The position numbers and the translations under genes are program-made. Below are positions 26,617-36,723 of a DNA stretch of 64,000 bases, one piece after another; position 1 is the stretch's first letter; each line of letters begins with the position of its first letter. A model generated the notes under the pieces. That model was not told where the DNA came from and did not search any database. It saw only the letters and a list, made by a program, of their open reading frames with translations. The DNA is from BM520 sp964474455 (GTDB lineage Bacteria; Bacteroidota; Bacteroidia; Bacteroidales; BM520): positions 1-64,000 of the forward strand of contig CAYYSU010000006.1 of NCBI GenBank assembly GCA_964474455.1, written 5' to 3'.

Positions 26617-27681
26617 ATGTCGAATAACGTTTTACCGGAAGAGATAATAATTACCGATTCTAAAAATCTTGCAGATAGCATTAATGTTAGCATCTACGAT
26701 AAGGTTTTTGTTTTGGTGGATACCAATACGGAGAAATATTGCCTTCCTGTGCTGGAAGAGTCTGCTGTTTTACCTGAATCTCGTATCGAGATATGTGTTC
26801 CGGCAGGAGAGGAGTATAAATCCCTTTCGTACTGCGAGCATATCTGGGATGTGATGATACAACATGAAGCCAGCAGGAGTTCGTGTTTAGTAATTGTTGG
26901 CGGCGGCGTAGTTTGTGACATGGGTGCTCTGGCTGCTTCACTGCTTAAAAGAGGTATGGATTATTATCTCTTCCCCACAACACTTCTTGCTCAGGTTGAT
27001 GCTTCCGTGGGTGGTAAAGCAGCAGTGAACTATAAGGGATATAAAAATCAAATAGGGTGTTTTAGCAGCCCTAAAGAGGTGATAATAAATCCTGATTTCC
27101 TTAAAACGTTACCCCAACGACACCTGAATTCAGGGTTTTTTGAAATGTTGAAGCATGGTATTATTTCCGATGATAATCATTTTGCAGATCTTCTGGCAGT
27201 TAAGCCCATTAATGCCAATACCATATCCCCTTTTATATGGCCCTCGCTTCAATTAAAAATCGCTGTTGTTCAGGATGATCCATACGAACACAACCTTCGT
27301 AAAGCGCTGAATTTTGGGCATACCATAGGTCATGCCTTGGAGGCTTTTTCTTTAAAAAATAATTCGGAAAATTATCTCTTGCATGGCGAAGCTGTTGCTT
27401 TAGGAATGATAGCAGAGATGTTTATAGCGGAAAAAATCTTTGATATCAGTAATAATATCCGGGAGAAACTACAGGCGAAAACAGCTACTATGTTTGAGTG
27501 GAAATTTTCAACTGACCATATCCCGGAGATATTGAGATTTATAGCTCAAGATAAGAAAAATCGCAATGGAATCGTGATGATGTCACTTCCGGTAAATGAT
27601 GAAATCGCCCTTAATGTTGCGGTGGAAGAACGACTTATCACTGAATCAATGGAATATCTTTTAAAATGGCTTAATAAATAG
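26617..27681 (+). CDS. aroB: 3-dehydroquinate synthase
   Basis: A 354-residue enzyme of the shikimate pathway converting DAHP to 3-dehydroquinate with NAD and a divalent metal. The signatures are IVGGGVVCDMGALAAS, FPTTLLAQVDASVGGKAAVN (about 127-146), and the metal ligands in NFGHTIGHALE and LLHGEAVALGM. Length is normal. It is followed after six bases by aroA, and aroQ is elsewhere in the window at 60043. The upstream gap to the divergent lipoprotein gene is only 40 bases. Confidence 0.97.
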   Translation: MSNNVLPEEIIITDSKNLADSINVSIYDKVFVLVDTNTEKYCLPVLEESAVLPESRIEICVPAGEEYKSLSYCEHIWDVMIQHEASRSSCLVIVGGGVVCDMGALAASLLKRGMDYYLFPTTLLAQVDASVGGKAAVNYKGYKNQIGCFSSPKEVIINPDFLKTLPQRHLNSGFFEMLKHGIISDDNHFADLLAVKPINANTISPFIWPSLQLKIAVVQDDPYEHNLRKALNFGHTIGHALEAFSLKNNSENYLLHGEAVALGMIAEMFIAEKIFDISNNIREKLQAKTATMFEWKFSTDHIPEILRFIAQDKKNRNGIVMMSLPVNDEIALNVAVEERLITESMEYLLKWLNK

Positions 27682-27687
27682 GTGGTT

Positions 27688-28944
27688 ATGAATACAAGTA
27701 TAAGAGTAATAGCTCCCCGGCGCCCCATAAAAGGTGATGTGTATCTTCCGGTAAGTAAGAGTATGGCCAACAGAGTTCTTATGTTAAAGGCCTATGCCGG
27801 AGAGATGATTCATGACCCCTGTGAAGGCGATGCCGGAGATACCTATCTGTTGAAAAAGCATCTGGCAAAAATATCAGCCTGCCCAAAAGGAGAAGGTTTG
27901 ATTTTGGATTGTGAAAATGCCGGTACTACGTTGCGTTTCCTGACCTCTTTTTTGGCCGCCAGAGAGGGGCAGTGGATCATTACCGGCTCCAAAAGAATGA
28001 AGGAGCGCCCTGTGGAACCTCTTGTGGCCGCTCTGAGAAAAATGGATGCCGATATAGAATATCTGGAGAGAGATGGTTTCCCGCCATTAAAAATAAAGGG
28101 TAAAAAATTATCGTCAAAAAAAGTTGTTGTTGATACCTCTGTGAGCTCACAATTTGTCTCCTCTTTACTGATGCTGGCACCAGTATTGGAAAACGGCCTT
28201 GTGCTGGAGCGTTCCGGAGAAAATGTGTCGGCGTCATATACCACCATGACCATAAAACTTCTTGAGCAGGCCTCCATAAAAGTAACTCAAAACGATAATA
28301 TAATAAATGTTACCAATGGTAATATAGAAACAGAAAGTTTTATGGCTGAACGCGACTGGTCTTCAGCAGCTTTCTGGTATTCTCTTGTTGCATTATCACA
28401 GAAAGGAACGTTGCTGATAAATGACCTTGGAGACCCCCGTAACTCCATACAAGGTGATGCTATTGTAGCTGATATTTTCAGGAGTCTGGGTGTTTCAACA
28501 AATATTGTTGAGCAGGGGATTCTCTTGCGAAAGCAAATCCATGTCCCTGCCATGACACGATTCAGGATAAATATGAAATCTACCCCAGACCTTGTTCTTC
28601 CCGTGGTAACAGCATTATCAGGATTGGGTTATGGCGCTTTGATCTCCGGTATTGACCATCTTAAATATAAAGAATCAGACAGAATTAGAGCTGTTATTGC
28701 TGAACTGCGTGCACTTAGCGGTAATATCGACTACACTAACAATATGATTGTAATTCATCCATCAGATTTGCGAGTGCTACGGCCTGTCAATGTTTATGAT
28801 GATCATCGCATGGCCATGGCTTTCGCTCCCCTGGCAATGGTGTCAGGAGCAATAGAAATACGGGATCCTCAGGTTGTGGATAAATCGTATCCAGCATTTT
28901 GGGACATGTTGGGGCGTTTGGGTTTTGTTATGAATATAAAATAG
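27688..28944 (+). CDS. aroA: 3-phosphoshikimate 1-carboxyvinyltransferase
   Basis: EPSP synthase, which joins phosphoenolpyruvate and shikimate-3-phosphate. The 418 residues include PVSKSMANRVLML (substrate loop), ENAGTTLRFLTSF for the usual N-x-GT-x-R motif, YKESDRIRAV, and the end motif DDHRMAMAFAP. The frame also offers GTG at 27682 directly after the aroB stop. The ATG at 27688 is preferred as the stronger codon with a six-base gap, but either is possible. It is co-transcribed with aroB. Confidence 0.96.
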   Translation: MNTSIRVIAPRRPIKGDVYLPVSKSMANRVLMLKAYAGEMIHDPCEGDAGDTYLLKKHLAKISACPKGEGLILDCENAGTTLRFLTSFLAAREGQWIITGSKRMKERPVEPLVAALRKMDADIEYLERDGFPPLKIKGKKLSSKKVVVDTSVSSQFVSSLLMLAPVLENGLVLERSGENVSASYTTMTIKLLEQASIKVTQNDNIINVTNGNIETESFMAERDWSSAAFWYSLVALSQKGTLLINDLGDPRNSIQGDAIVADIFRSLGVSTNIVEQGILLRKQIHVPAMTRFRINMKSTPDLVLPVVTALSGLGYGALISGIDHLKYKESDRIRAVIAELRALSGNIDYTNNMIVIHPSDLRVLRPVNVYDDHRMAMAFAPLAMVSGAIEIRDPQVVDKSYPAFWDMLGRLGFVMNIK

Positions 28945-28945
28945 C

Positions 28946-28977
28946 TTTGAGCCATTAGTGGATTATTCTTATTTTTG
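28946..28977 (+). promoter_or_regulatory. Promoter of the LutA-like gene
   Basis: TTTG (28946-28949) and TATTTTTG (28970-28977) are 20 bases apart and both match the Bacteroidota consensus. The predicted leader before the ATG at 28992 is very short, about 8 bases. Confidence 0.65.
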
Positions 28978-28991
28978 CAAAAATTATTCTA

Positions 28992-29711
28992 ATGACCGTC
29001 AATATCTTTATCCCTTGCCTGATAGATCAGTTCTATCCTCAAACAGGATTGAACATGGTGAAAGTTTTGGCTAAAACAGGTGTCAAGGTAAATTATAGTT
29101 CGCAGCAAACATGCTGTGGGCAAAGTGCTTTTCTGAATGGATTCTGGGACGATGCCAAGAATACCGGGGAGAAATTTATTGCTGCTTTTAAAGATGAAAA
29201 CTATATCGTAGGTCCTTCCACCTCATGCGTGGCCTTTGTTCGTAATCATTATGATAAGCTGTTTTATAACTCAGGGCTTCATCTGGAATTCAAAAAAATG
29301 AAAAACAGAATATACGATTTTTCTGATTTTGTGATTAACATCATGAAGATTGAAGATTTCGGTGCTTTTTTAGAGGAAAAAGCAGTGCTGCACTGCAACT
29401 GTTCCGGAGCAAACAGGTATGGAATATCTGGTCAACCTATGCGACTTCTTAAGAATGTTTCAGGCCTGGAACTTTTCTCTATTACTGATGGCGATGGCTG
29501 CTGTGGTTATCAGGGCATGGGACCCGGACAGTTGGATGAGATTACTGAACGACTGCTTAAGAGTTATTGTCACAGAGTGATGGATGCAGGAGCCGATACC
29601 ATAATCGTTCTCGATGGTTCTTGTATGCTCAACTTTAACACTTATATCCAGAAACAGAAACTTCCGCTTAAAGTATTGCATATTGTGGATGTATTGGCCT
29701 CAGGCTATTGA
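28992..29711 (+). CDS. LutA/YkgE-like CCG-domain iron-sulfur protein
   Basis: A 239-residue cytoplasmic protein with two cysteine-rich CCG repeats: CCGQSAFLNG (near 37-46) with a following Cys, and HCNCSGANR with CCGYQGMGPG (near 170). This pattern is shared by LutA of the lactate oxidation complex and by heterodisulfide reductase subunit B, where it binds iron-sulfur clusters or contacts electron carriers. LutA normally lies beside lutB and lutC. Here the gene is alone with its own promoter. Partners may be elsewhere, or the protein may serve another oxidoreductase. Confidence 0.88.
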   Translation: MTVNIFIPCLIDQFYPQTGLNMVKVLAKTGVKVNYSSQQTCCGQSAFLNGFWDDAKNTGEKFIAAFKDENYIVGPSTSCVAFVRNHYDKLFYNSGLHLEFKKMKNRIYDFSDFVINIMKIEDFGAFLEEKAVLHCNCSGANRYGISGQPMRLLKNVSGLELFSITDGDGCCGYQGMGPGQLDEITERLLKSYCHRVMDAGADTIIVLDGSCMLNFNTYIQKQKLPLKVLHIVDVLASGY

Positions 29712-29879
29712 TTTTTTATCATTAGTTGTTTATTTCTGTTACTTTTGCACTCTTTTTTGATGTTTCAGTGTCATATAATTTATAATTGTTTTTCTATCTT
29801 TATAGATTAATGAACAATATTTTTTTAATAACTTCATTGAGATACTAGTTGAAAAAAGAATAGATTATCTATTTTTACA

Positions 29880-32825
29880 ATGCATAAATGGAATCAGTTT
29901 ATTATGGTGAGGCAAATTTCAATATTTGTATTTTTTTCTTTTTTTCTGTTTAGTGTTGTTCCGGCATCAGGTCAGATAAGTGCCGGTGATGATAAGCAGA
30001 TATGCTCCGGTGAAACGGTGTGGCTGGCAGCCACAGTAGAAGAGACCTTTGCCACACATATAGTCTTTGGTGATGATACCGTTGCCGGTCCTTATCCCAT
30101 TGGTTTTGAGTTTGAGTTTTATGGTGAAGAGTACACTGAGTTTTACATTAGTGATAATGGCTGGATATCTTTCTCTTTGCCTTCACCAAACAATAACAGT
30201 TGGAATGGTGGGCAGAGCCCGCGAGTGTTACCCGATGACTCCGATTTTGTTCCAAAAAATTGTATCATGGGCGCTTGGCAGGACTGGTCGCCGGCTTTTA
30301 GTGGCAGGGTAGGTTATGAGTTAAAAGGAACGAAACCCCAACGAAAAATGATAGTTAGTTATTGCCAGGTCGCTGCTTATCATTGTTTCGAGATGACAGG
30401 TACTTTCCAAATCGTTCTCTATGAGGGCTCTAATTATATAGATGTGAACCTTAACACCAAGCCATACTGCCCAGCATGGTACGACGGAAAAGCAGTACTG
30501 GGTATTCACAATATCGATGGCACTGAGGCCTGCGTTGCTGAAGATCGTAATGCTACACAATGGACTGCCAGTGAGGAATCGTGGCGATTCAAACCCTCTG
30601 AAGATAGCTATGACCTGGTACAATTATCAAATTATATCCCGGTTTTAAGTGGTACCCTCAGCCCTGTTGCATGGTATTTTGATGATGTGGCTCCAGAAAA
30701 TTATATCGGCACTGCCGACTCCATCAGAGTCTCCCCATCTAACACTACTGTTTATGTGGCATCGGTAACCTTATGTGGCGATATGGTGTTTAAAGATGAC
30801 GTGGAGGTTACTGTCCGACCTCTGCCAATTGCCGATGCAGGACGAGATACCACGATTTTTGCTAAAACTCAAGCATACCTGGATGGCTCTGCCAGTCAGT
30901 GCCTTAATGGCGGATGTACATACTCATGGACACCAGTGGATAAAATCGATGATGACCCTTATCTGAAAAAGCCAACTACTATCCCTCTCTCTTTTACTAC
31001 AGCTTATTATCTTACCCTGGAAGACCAATATGGCTGCATGAGCGACTCGGATCGCGTAGTTGTTAATGTGATTAATGGGCCTTTAAGTATTCTGACAATT
31101 GCCGACCCCGCCGCTATATGCCGTGGGGAAAGTGTTACCATTACCGCAATTGGAGGTGGGGGTCAACGCCCTTACTATTATGCCTGGTCGTCAGAGCCTA
31201 CCGGAACAAACTCTTCCGATAGCTCTATTGTTGTCTCGCCTGAGGATACAACAAAATATTATATTACACTTACTGCAGATGATGGAGAAACGGTGAGTGA
31301 TTCTATCGTTGTTGAGGTACTTAATCCTGAACCTCTTGTTACGGGGCAGAATATTGTATGCGAAAATGAGAACGATATCCTCTATTCCTCACCGATACAT
31401 GGTGAAAACACATATTCCTGGAGCGTTGAAGGTGGGTCTATAATAAATTCAAATACTGATAATATTGTTTATGTTACATGGAGAAATTCAGGAACAGGGA
31501 AGGTGACTCTTCAGGAAACCCTGCCTCCTCCACATAGCTGTGTCTCATTTGCTACCATGGAGGTGCAAATTCTGGAAAGACCCAAGCCTTTGGTAACAGG
31601 TCGGGAGATAGTATGCGAAAACGAGAAGAGTGTGGTATATAGTACCGACGAGTTTAGTGATAGAGATTATAACTGGATTGCAGATGGCGGAGTGATTAAT
31701 GGTGCCACCCCATATTTATCGCAAATCTCTATCGACTGGGGAGCTGCAGGAGAAGGAGGAGTTAGTGTGACAGAACAATTAACCATTCACCCTGCTTGCA
31801 AGTCGTCCAGAACCCTTGATGTGAGTATCTTGCCTGGGCCACACCCCCAGATATCAGGTCCACAGGAAGCGTGTGCAGGTGATAGTGAAATCACCTACAC
31901 AGCAAACGCTGAAACCGGAATTACCAATAGGTGGGGTACATTAAGTAATGGAAGAATAACCGGAAGTACAGATCCTAATAATGTGTATGTTACATGGGAT
32001 ATTGCAGGAAAAGGAAATCTATTTCTTGAACAGACAGTAAACTATTCAGGATGCAGCGCCGTATCCGATACATTTCGGGTAGAGATACACCCCAGGCCTG
32101 TATTATCCATTTCCCCTGAGAATCTTTCGGTATGTGAGTTTGAGGAGGTTGAACTGGAGGTCTCAGGTTCTGATACCCTCCTGTGGTATCCTTCTGACGG
32201 GTTGTTGTCAAATGATGAAAAAATTATTTCATTTATCGCCAACGAAGACATAGTTTATCATGTAATAGGTACAAATGGGTATGGCTGCAAGGATACCACT
32301 GAGGCTGCCGTTTCAGTGACTCCGGTCCCTGTGGTTGACCTTGGCGGTGACAGATATATCAGAGAAAATGAATCGGTTGTACTGACAGCCGGATCGGGTG
32401 GTGACTATTATCAATGGCAGGATGGATCTACAGGTGTTCAATTTACAGCATACTCTGGTGGCGAATATTATGTAACTGTTGAAAAAAATGGCTGCTTTGC
32501 AGCAGATACTGTTGTCATATCCCCAACAATGGGGGCTATACCTATCCCCTCAGCTTTTACTCCCAACAACGACGGACTAAATGATGTATTCTGCCTTTTC
32601 GGACAGCTGGATAAGGTGGCGCAATTCTCCATGCGCATCTTCGCCAGAAACGGACAACTTGTTTACTCCTCAAATGATGTTTATGAAGGGTGGAATGGTG
32701 ATGATCTTAATGGTAACCCACTTCCTGCCGGTACCTATATCTACTCTGTTGAACTTTTAGAACAAGGGGATCCTTTCGGTCAGGGTATCATTGTAAAAAA
32801 AGGAACAGTGACTCTTCTTAGATAA
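29880..32825 (+). CDS. Secreted nidogen-like/PKD-like protein with type B T9SS sorting domain
   Basis: A 981-residue exported protein. The signal peptide ends near SGQ (about 30-32). Residues about 45-235 resemble a nidogen-type domain (FGDDTVAGPYPIGFEFEFYG, YIDVNLNTKPYC). Several Ig/PKD-like beta modules follow, including one repeated module around CENE (LVTGQNIVCENEND and LVTGREIVCENEKS). The C-terminal domain (about 889-981) has PSAFTPNNDGLNDVF and ends KGTVTLLR, the gliding-motility-type (type B) T9SS signal. It is expected at the cell surface or in the medium. ATG 29880 may precede the transcription start, since a -7-like TATTTTTA is at 29870-29877. In that case ATG 29904 is the start. 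The function may be adhesion, but this is unproven. Confidence 0.88.
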   Translation: MHKWNQFIMVRQISIFVFFSFFLFSVVPASGQISAGDDKQICSGETVWLAATVEETFATHIVFGDDTVAGPYPIGFEFEFYGEEYTEFYISDNGWISFSLPSPNNNSWNGGQSPRVLPDDSDFVPKNCIMGAWQDWSPAFSGRVGYELKGTKPQRKMIVSYCQVAAYHCFEMTGTFQIVLYEGSNYIDVNLNTKPYCPAWYDGKAVLGIHNIDGTEACVAEDRNATQWTASEESWRFKPSEDSYDLVQLSNYIPVLSGTLSPVAWYFDDVAPENYIGTADSIRVSPSNTTVYVASVTLCGDMVFKDDVEVTVRPLPIADAGRDTTIFAKTQAYLDGSASQCLNGGCTYSWTPVDKIDDDPYLKKPTTIPLSFTTAYYLTLEDQYGCMSDSDRVVVNVINGPLSILTIADPAAICRGESVTITAIGGGGQRPYYYAWSSEPTGTNSSDSSIVVSPEDTTKYYITLTADDGETVSDSIVVEVLNPEPLVTGQNIVCENENDILYSSPIHGENTYSWSVEGGSIINSNTDNIVYVTWRNSGTGKVTLQETLPPPHSCVSFATMEVQILERPKPLVTGREIVCENEKSVVYSTDEFSDRDYNWIADGGVINGATPYLSQISIDWGAAGEGGVSVTEQLTIHPACKSSRTLDVSILPGPHPQISGPQEACAGDSEITYTANAETGITNRWGTLSNGRITGSTDPNNVYVTWDIAGKGNLFLEQTVNYSGCSAVSDTFRVEIHPRPVLSISPENLSVCEFEEVELEVSGSDTLLWYPSDGLLSNDEKIISFIANEDIVYHVIGTNGYGCKDTTEAAVSVTPVPVVDLGGDRYIRENESVVLTAGSGGDYYQWQDGSTGVQFTAYSGGEYYVTVEKNGCFAADTVVISPTMGAIPIPSAFTPNNDGLNDVFCLFGQLDKVAQFSMRIFARNGQLVYSSNDVYEGWNGDDLNGNPLPAGTYIYSVELLEQGDPFGQGIIVKKGTVTLLR

Positions 32826-32985
32826 TTCCTTATTTTTTACAAACGATTGTTATTATCATACTTGCGCTGTTTTTACTCCTGAAATGATTTACTATGTTGA
32901 GGGAATATTGAGACAATTATTACCAGTTGTTGAAATTTTTTCTATCTTCACGCACCGAAGTATACAGGGTTAAAATTCGGTTATT

Positions 32986-35900
32986 ATGAGCATTATGAAG
33001 TACATTTTTTCGATTTTACTATTTACTCTTTCATCCATGTTTATGTCAGCACAGATTATATCACAGCAATCTGTTGATGGCCTTGATATTCAGTCTTGTA
33101 AGTCTGAGTATGTGTATGAAGGAAGTGAGACAACAAATCAGTTTTTTGAGGTATTGGTATCATTGGAGCCGGTATCTCAGTATTATGAACAGACTTTTTT
33201 CCTAAATCGTTTGCTTAAAGCAGAAGGATTCTATTTTCAAGAGTTTAAGGAAGATGATTTGGTGTCATTCTACGTCTCCAGAGAGCTGTTTTCTCAGATT
33301 CCTGTGGTACTGGTGCATGAATTTTTTGATGAGGCCAATGCTAACCAGATTTTTCTGACTCTGGAGCAGAAGAATGAATTTCTCTCCATGTTTAACCTTA
33401 GCCTTCCCGGCAAAGACTGGTCTCGTGTGTCAGGATATCGTGTCGTTCAGGGGCCAACAGATAATGCCCTTTGTGAAGATGCTATACCCTTTTGTACAGG
33501 TACAAACTATACTTTTCCCGCCGGTGTTAACTCAGGAAACGGTCAAACAGGCCCATACTACGACTGTCTTGGCTCTACTCCAAACCCGGCATGGTATTAC
33601 ATGAAAATTCTCGATCCCGGTAGTATTAATATTTATATGTATAGTACGCCCTCCAAAGATATCGATTTTTGTTGCTGGGGTCCTTTTGACGACCCCTACG
33701 ATGCCTGTTCTCAATTGACAGCTAGTAAGGTTGTTTCTTGTAGCTACTCCCCGAGTTCATCAGAAACCTGTAACATCCCCAATGGCCAGACCGGGGAGTA
33801 CTATATCCTTATTATTACAAACTATAGTAACAAAGCATGTAATATTAACTTCTCACAAACCGGAGGAACAGGAACTACTGACTGTACTATTCTTCCTCCC
33901 GAAGCCAGCAGTAACAGCCCCGTTTGTGAAGGTGATAACATAGAACTTTATGCCGCATCACAGAATGGTGCTTCTTACCATTGGATCGGGCCTCAGGGCT
34001 TCAACTCCACTGAGCAAAATCCTGTTATTGAAAATGTAACACAGCAAAATTCCGGACCATATACCCTCACTATTACCCAGGCTGCAGGATCCAGTGATAC
34101 TACCATTATGGTTTATGTAAAACAACACCCCACAGGGAATATTTATGGTAACGACGAAATATGTAAGGGCGACGAAGCATATCTCTTCTTTGATCTTACC
34201 GGAGCTACTCCATGGAATATAAAATATACCGACGGGCAGAATATATATGAGGAGACAACATTTCTTAATGAATATTCCATTAAAGTATCTCCAGCCACAA
34301 GCTCTACATTTACCCTTGTGGAGGTAAAAGATAAATTTTGTTATGCCGAAGAGATGACTGGTGAGGCCGTGGTGGATATACATCCTGAAATAACAACTTT
34401 TAATCTGGAAGCAATATGTAACGAGGCTTTTACTCACTATACCGTCTCCTTCCTGCTTTCAGGTGGAACCCAGGGGACGTATCAAGTGACTCCTCCAGGC
34501 ACAATTACTCCCGGCGCCACGGCAGATATCTTTACAAGTGACCCCATTGAAGAAGGAACTCCTTTTAGCTTCTCTATCGTTGATGATTTCGACTGTGATC
34601 CTGTAATTGTAAGTGGTGTTAAAGCGTGCGACTGCCCGGCATACGGCTCCATAGTGGGTGAAGATACTATTTGTAGCGGCCAGAGTACGGATATTGTGAT
34701 CGACCTTGCAGGAGACGCTCCATGGACTGTTAAATATACTGCCAATGGTGGCGAACCTGTTATTATTGATAATATTACAGAAACACCATATTATCTTACG
34801 GTTAACCCTTTAGAAACTACTGAGTATAAACTTACTTATGTGGGTGATATCTACTGTGATGGTACTGCCGTGGGGAGCGCTACTGTCTATGTGTTTCCGC
34901 AGCCGACATCAATATATTCTTATGAAGGTATATGTGAATCTGAGGAAACGACATTCCTGAATGATGCTTCAATTCCTAATCCGGGAAATATTATTTCATA
35001 CCATTGGGATTTTGATGATAATGGAGCCTCCAGCACAGAAGAAAACCCCATCTATACTTTCTCTGCTTATGGTGATTTTGATGTCTCCCTCTCCGTAACA
35101 AGTGATGAGGGATGTGTTGATACATACACCGAAACGATCTCTGTGGCGCAACGTGTGGAGCCCGATGCAGGAGAAGATCAGTTGATTACCTATGGTACTG
35201 TTACTACTCTTGAAGGCTCTGTCTCCGGTGGTAGTGGCGACTACTCATATCAGTGGCAGCCTTCATACCTGGTGATTGATCCCAATAACCTATCTACCCA
35301 GACAGAAAATCTTTACGATGAACAAACCTTCTTTTTAATTGCTACCGATAATGTGTCAGGTTGTGTGGGTGAGAATGGTGTACATATTGAACTGGATGGA
35401 TATCCTCTGAGTTCTGAACCGGAATCAAACCCTCCCCAGGCATGTTATGGCCAGGGAATTCAACTCAAGGCCAATGCCTTCGGTGGAACAGAGTCGTACA
35501 CTTATAGCTGGACTTCTGATCCGCAAGGATATAACTTTGAAATCGCTGACCCCGCAATACCTTCACTTACGCAGTCAACCACGTTTACATTAACTGTAAA
35601 CGATGGTTTTAATGATTTTCAGAAATCCATTTATGTGCCGGTGAATCCTAACCCAGTGATCTCTGCCGGTGAGGACTTTGCTATTGACCATGGTTATGTG
35701 GCAGAATTGCACTGTGAGACAATAGATGGTGGATCTTCATTTAATTTCTACTGGGATCCGGAAGAAAAAATTGCCACTAGCCCCTACATGCAATCTCCAA
35801 CCACAACAAACCTGAATGAGAGTACCAATTTTAAGGTTACGGCAACAAACGAATTTGGTTGTGCTACTGATGATAATATCTTTGTTACAGTAGAGGGAGG

Positions 35901-36708
35901 TCCGTTATCCGTGTCACCTTATTTCGAGGCAGATAAGATTTGTCATTTGGATTCCATTATTTTATATAGTGCTGCCGGTGGTGGCGGAGGAGTATATGAG
36001 TTCTTATGGACGGTAGATCCGGGAACATGGACTTCCACAGAACAAAATCCCGAATTTTTTATGGCCGAAAGTGGTGACTTTACCTTTACCGTTGAGGTTA
36101 AAGATGATTATAATAGCATAACAGATACATTTAATCTCACCATTAATGCTCTTCCTGAGGTAAACCTCGCTGCACCGTTTGATTCACTGGTATCTGAAGG
36201 TGTTGTGGCAGTGTGTGTATATGATTCTGTTTATCTTGATGCAACACGCGAAAATGCTGAATATCTCTGGAGTAATGGGGGCACTGGTAGTGGTATACAC
36301 GTTGGAACTACTGGTGTCGGTGCCAGCCAACAAGACTATAATGTTTTAATAACGGATAAGAATACAAGATGTAGCTATAACGCTGAAATATCCATAATAT
36401 ACTCCTTTGCCATGTGCTCTTACTTTATTGAGGAGTTGAACAGCCAGATACTGGAGGTGGAAATTTATCCTAATCCTGTAACCGATAAAGTAACTATATC
36501 TGTTAATGGTGTTAAGGAGGAAACAAGGATTGTGATTAATGATCTTGTCGGAAGAAAGCAAGTTTATGAAGCTACCATTGAGGCGAACGAAACCTCTTTC
36601 AATGATGTTATTAATATATCATCGTACCCGGCAGGCGTATATGTGGTGACCTTTATCTCAGGTGATGCCTCACATTCTCAGAAGATAATAAAAACAGTAA
36701 CTGAATAA
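32986..36708 (+). CDS. Large secreted multidomain protein with type A T9SS sorting domain
   Basis: A 1240-residue secreted protein with a signal peptide of about 23 residues. Residues about 25-145 are an N-terminal region of unknown type. About 158-305 is a Cys-rich module opening CEDAIPFCTG. A long run of Ig/PKD-like modules follows, with a clear PKD unit WDFDDNGASSTEENP near 672. The C-terminus (about 1157-1240) holds YPNPVTDKV and ends in a basic tail (HSQKIIKTVTE), the type A T9SS signal. From about residue 672 to the end it is collinear with the protein at 38755, including the segment INIIYSFAMC in one and ISIIYSFAMC in the other. It is followed after 15 bases by the gene at 36724, probably in one transcript. 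Confidence 0.9.
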   Translation: MSIMKYIFSILLFTLSSMFMSAQIISQQSVDGLDIQSCKSEYVYEGSETTNQFFEVLVSLEPVSQYYEQTFFLNRLLKAEGFYFQEFKEDDLVSFYVSRELFSQIPVVLVHEFFDEANANQIFLTLEQKNEFLSMFNLSLPGKDWSRVSGYRVVQGPTDNALCEDAIPFCTGTNYTFPAGVNSGNGQTGPYYDCLGSTPNPAWYYMKILDPGSINIYMYSTPSKDIDFCCWGPFDDPYDACSQLTASKVVSCSYSPSSSETCNIPNGQTGEYYILIITNYSNKACNINFSQTGGTGTTDCTILPPEASSNSPVCEGDNIELYAASQNGASYHWIGPQGFNSTEQNPVIENVTQQNSGPYTLTITQAAGSSDTTIMVYVKQHPTGNIYGNDEICKGDEAYLFFDLTGATPWNIKYTDGQNIYEETTFLNEYSIKVSPATSSTFTLVEVKDKFCYAEEMTGEAVVDIHPEITTFNLEAICNEAFTHYTVSFLLSGGTQGTYQVTPPGTITPGATADIFTSDPIEEGTPFSFSIVDDFDCDPVIVSGVKACDCPAYGSIVGEDTICSGQSTDIVIDLAGDAPWTVKYTANGGEPVIIDNITETPYYLTVNPLETTEYKLTYVGDIYCDGTAVGSATVYVFPQPTSIYSYEGICESEETTFLNDASIPNPGNIISYHWDFDDNGASSTEENPIYTFSAYGDFDVSLSVTSDEGCVDTYTETISVAQRVEPDAGEDQLITYGTVTTLEGSVSGGSGDYSYQWQPSYLVIDPNNLSTQTENLYDEQTFFLIATDNVSGCVGENGVHIELDGYPLSSEPESNPPQACYGQGIQLKANAFGGTESYTYSWTSDPQGYNFEIADPAIPSLTQSTTFTLTVNDGFNDFQKSIYVPVNPNPVISAGEDFAIDHGYVAELHCETIDGGSSFNFYWDPEEKIATSPYMQSPTTTNLNESTNFKVTATNEFGCATDDNIFVTVEGGPLSVSPYFEADKICHLDSIILYSAAGGGGGVYEFLWTVDPGTWTSTEQNPEFFMAESGDFTFTVEVKDDYNSITDTFNLTINALPEVNLAAPFDSLVSEGVVAVCVYDSVYLDATRENAEYLWSNGGTGSGIHVGTTGVGASQQDYNVLITDKNTRCSYNAEISIIYSFAMCSYFIEELNSQILEVEIYPNPVTDKVTISVNGVKEETRIVINDLVGRKQVYEATIEANETSFNDVINISSYPAGVYVVTFISGDASHSQKIIKTVTE

Positions 36709-36723
36709 TATTAAAAGGTTCTA

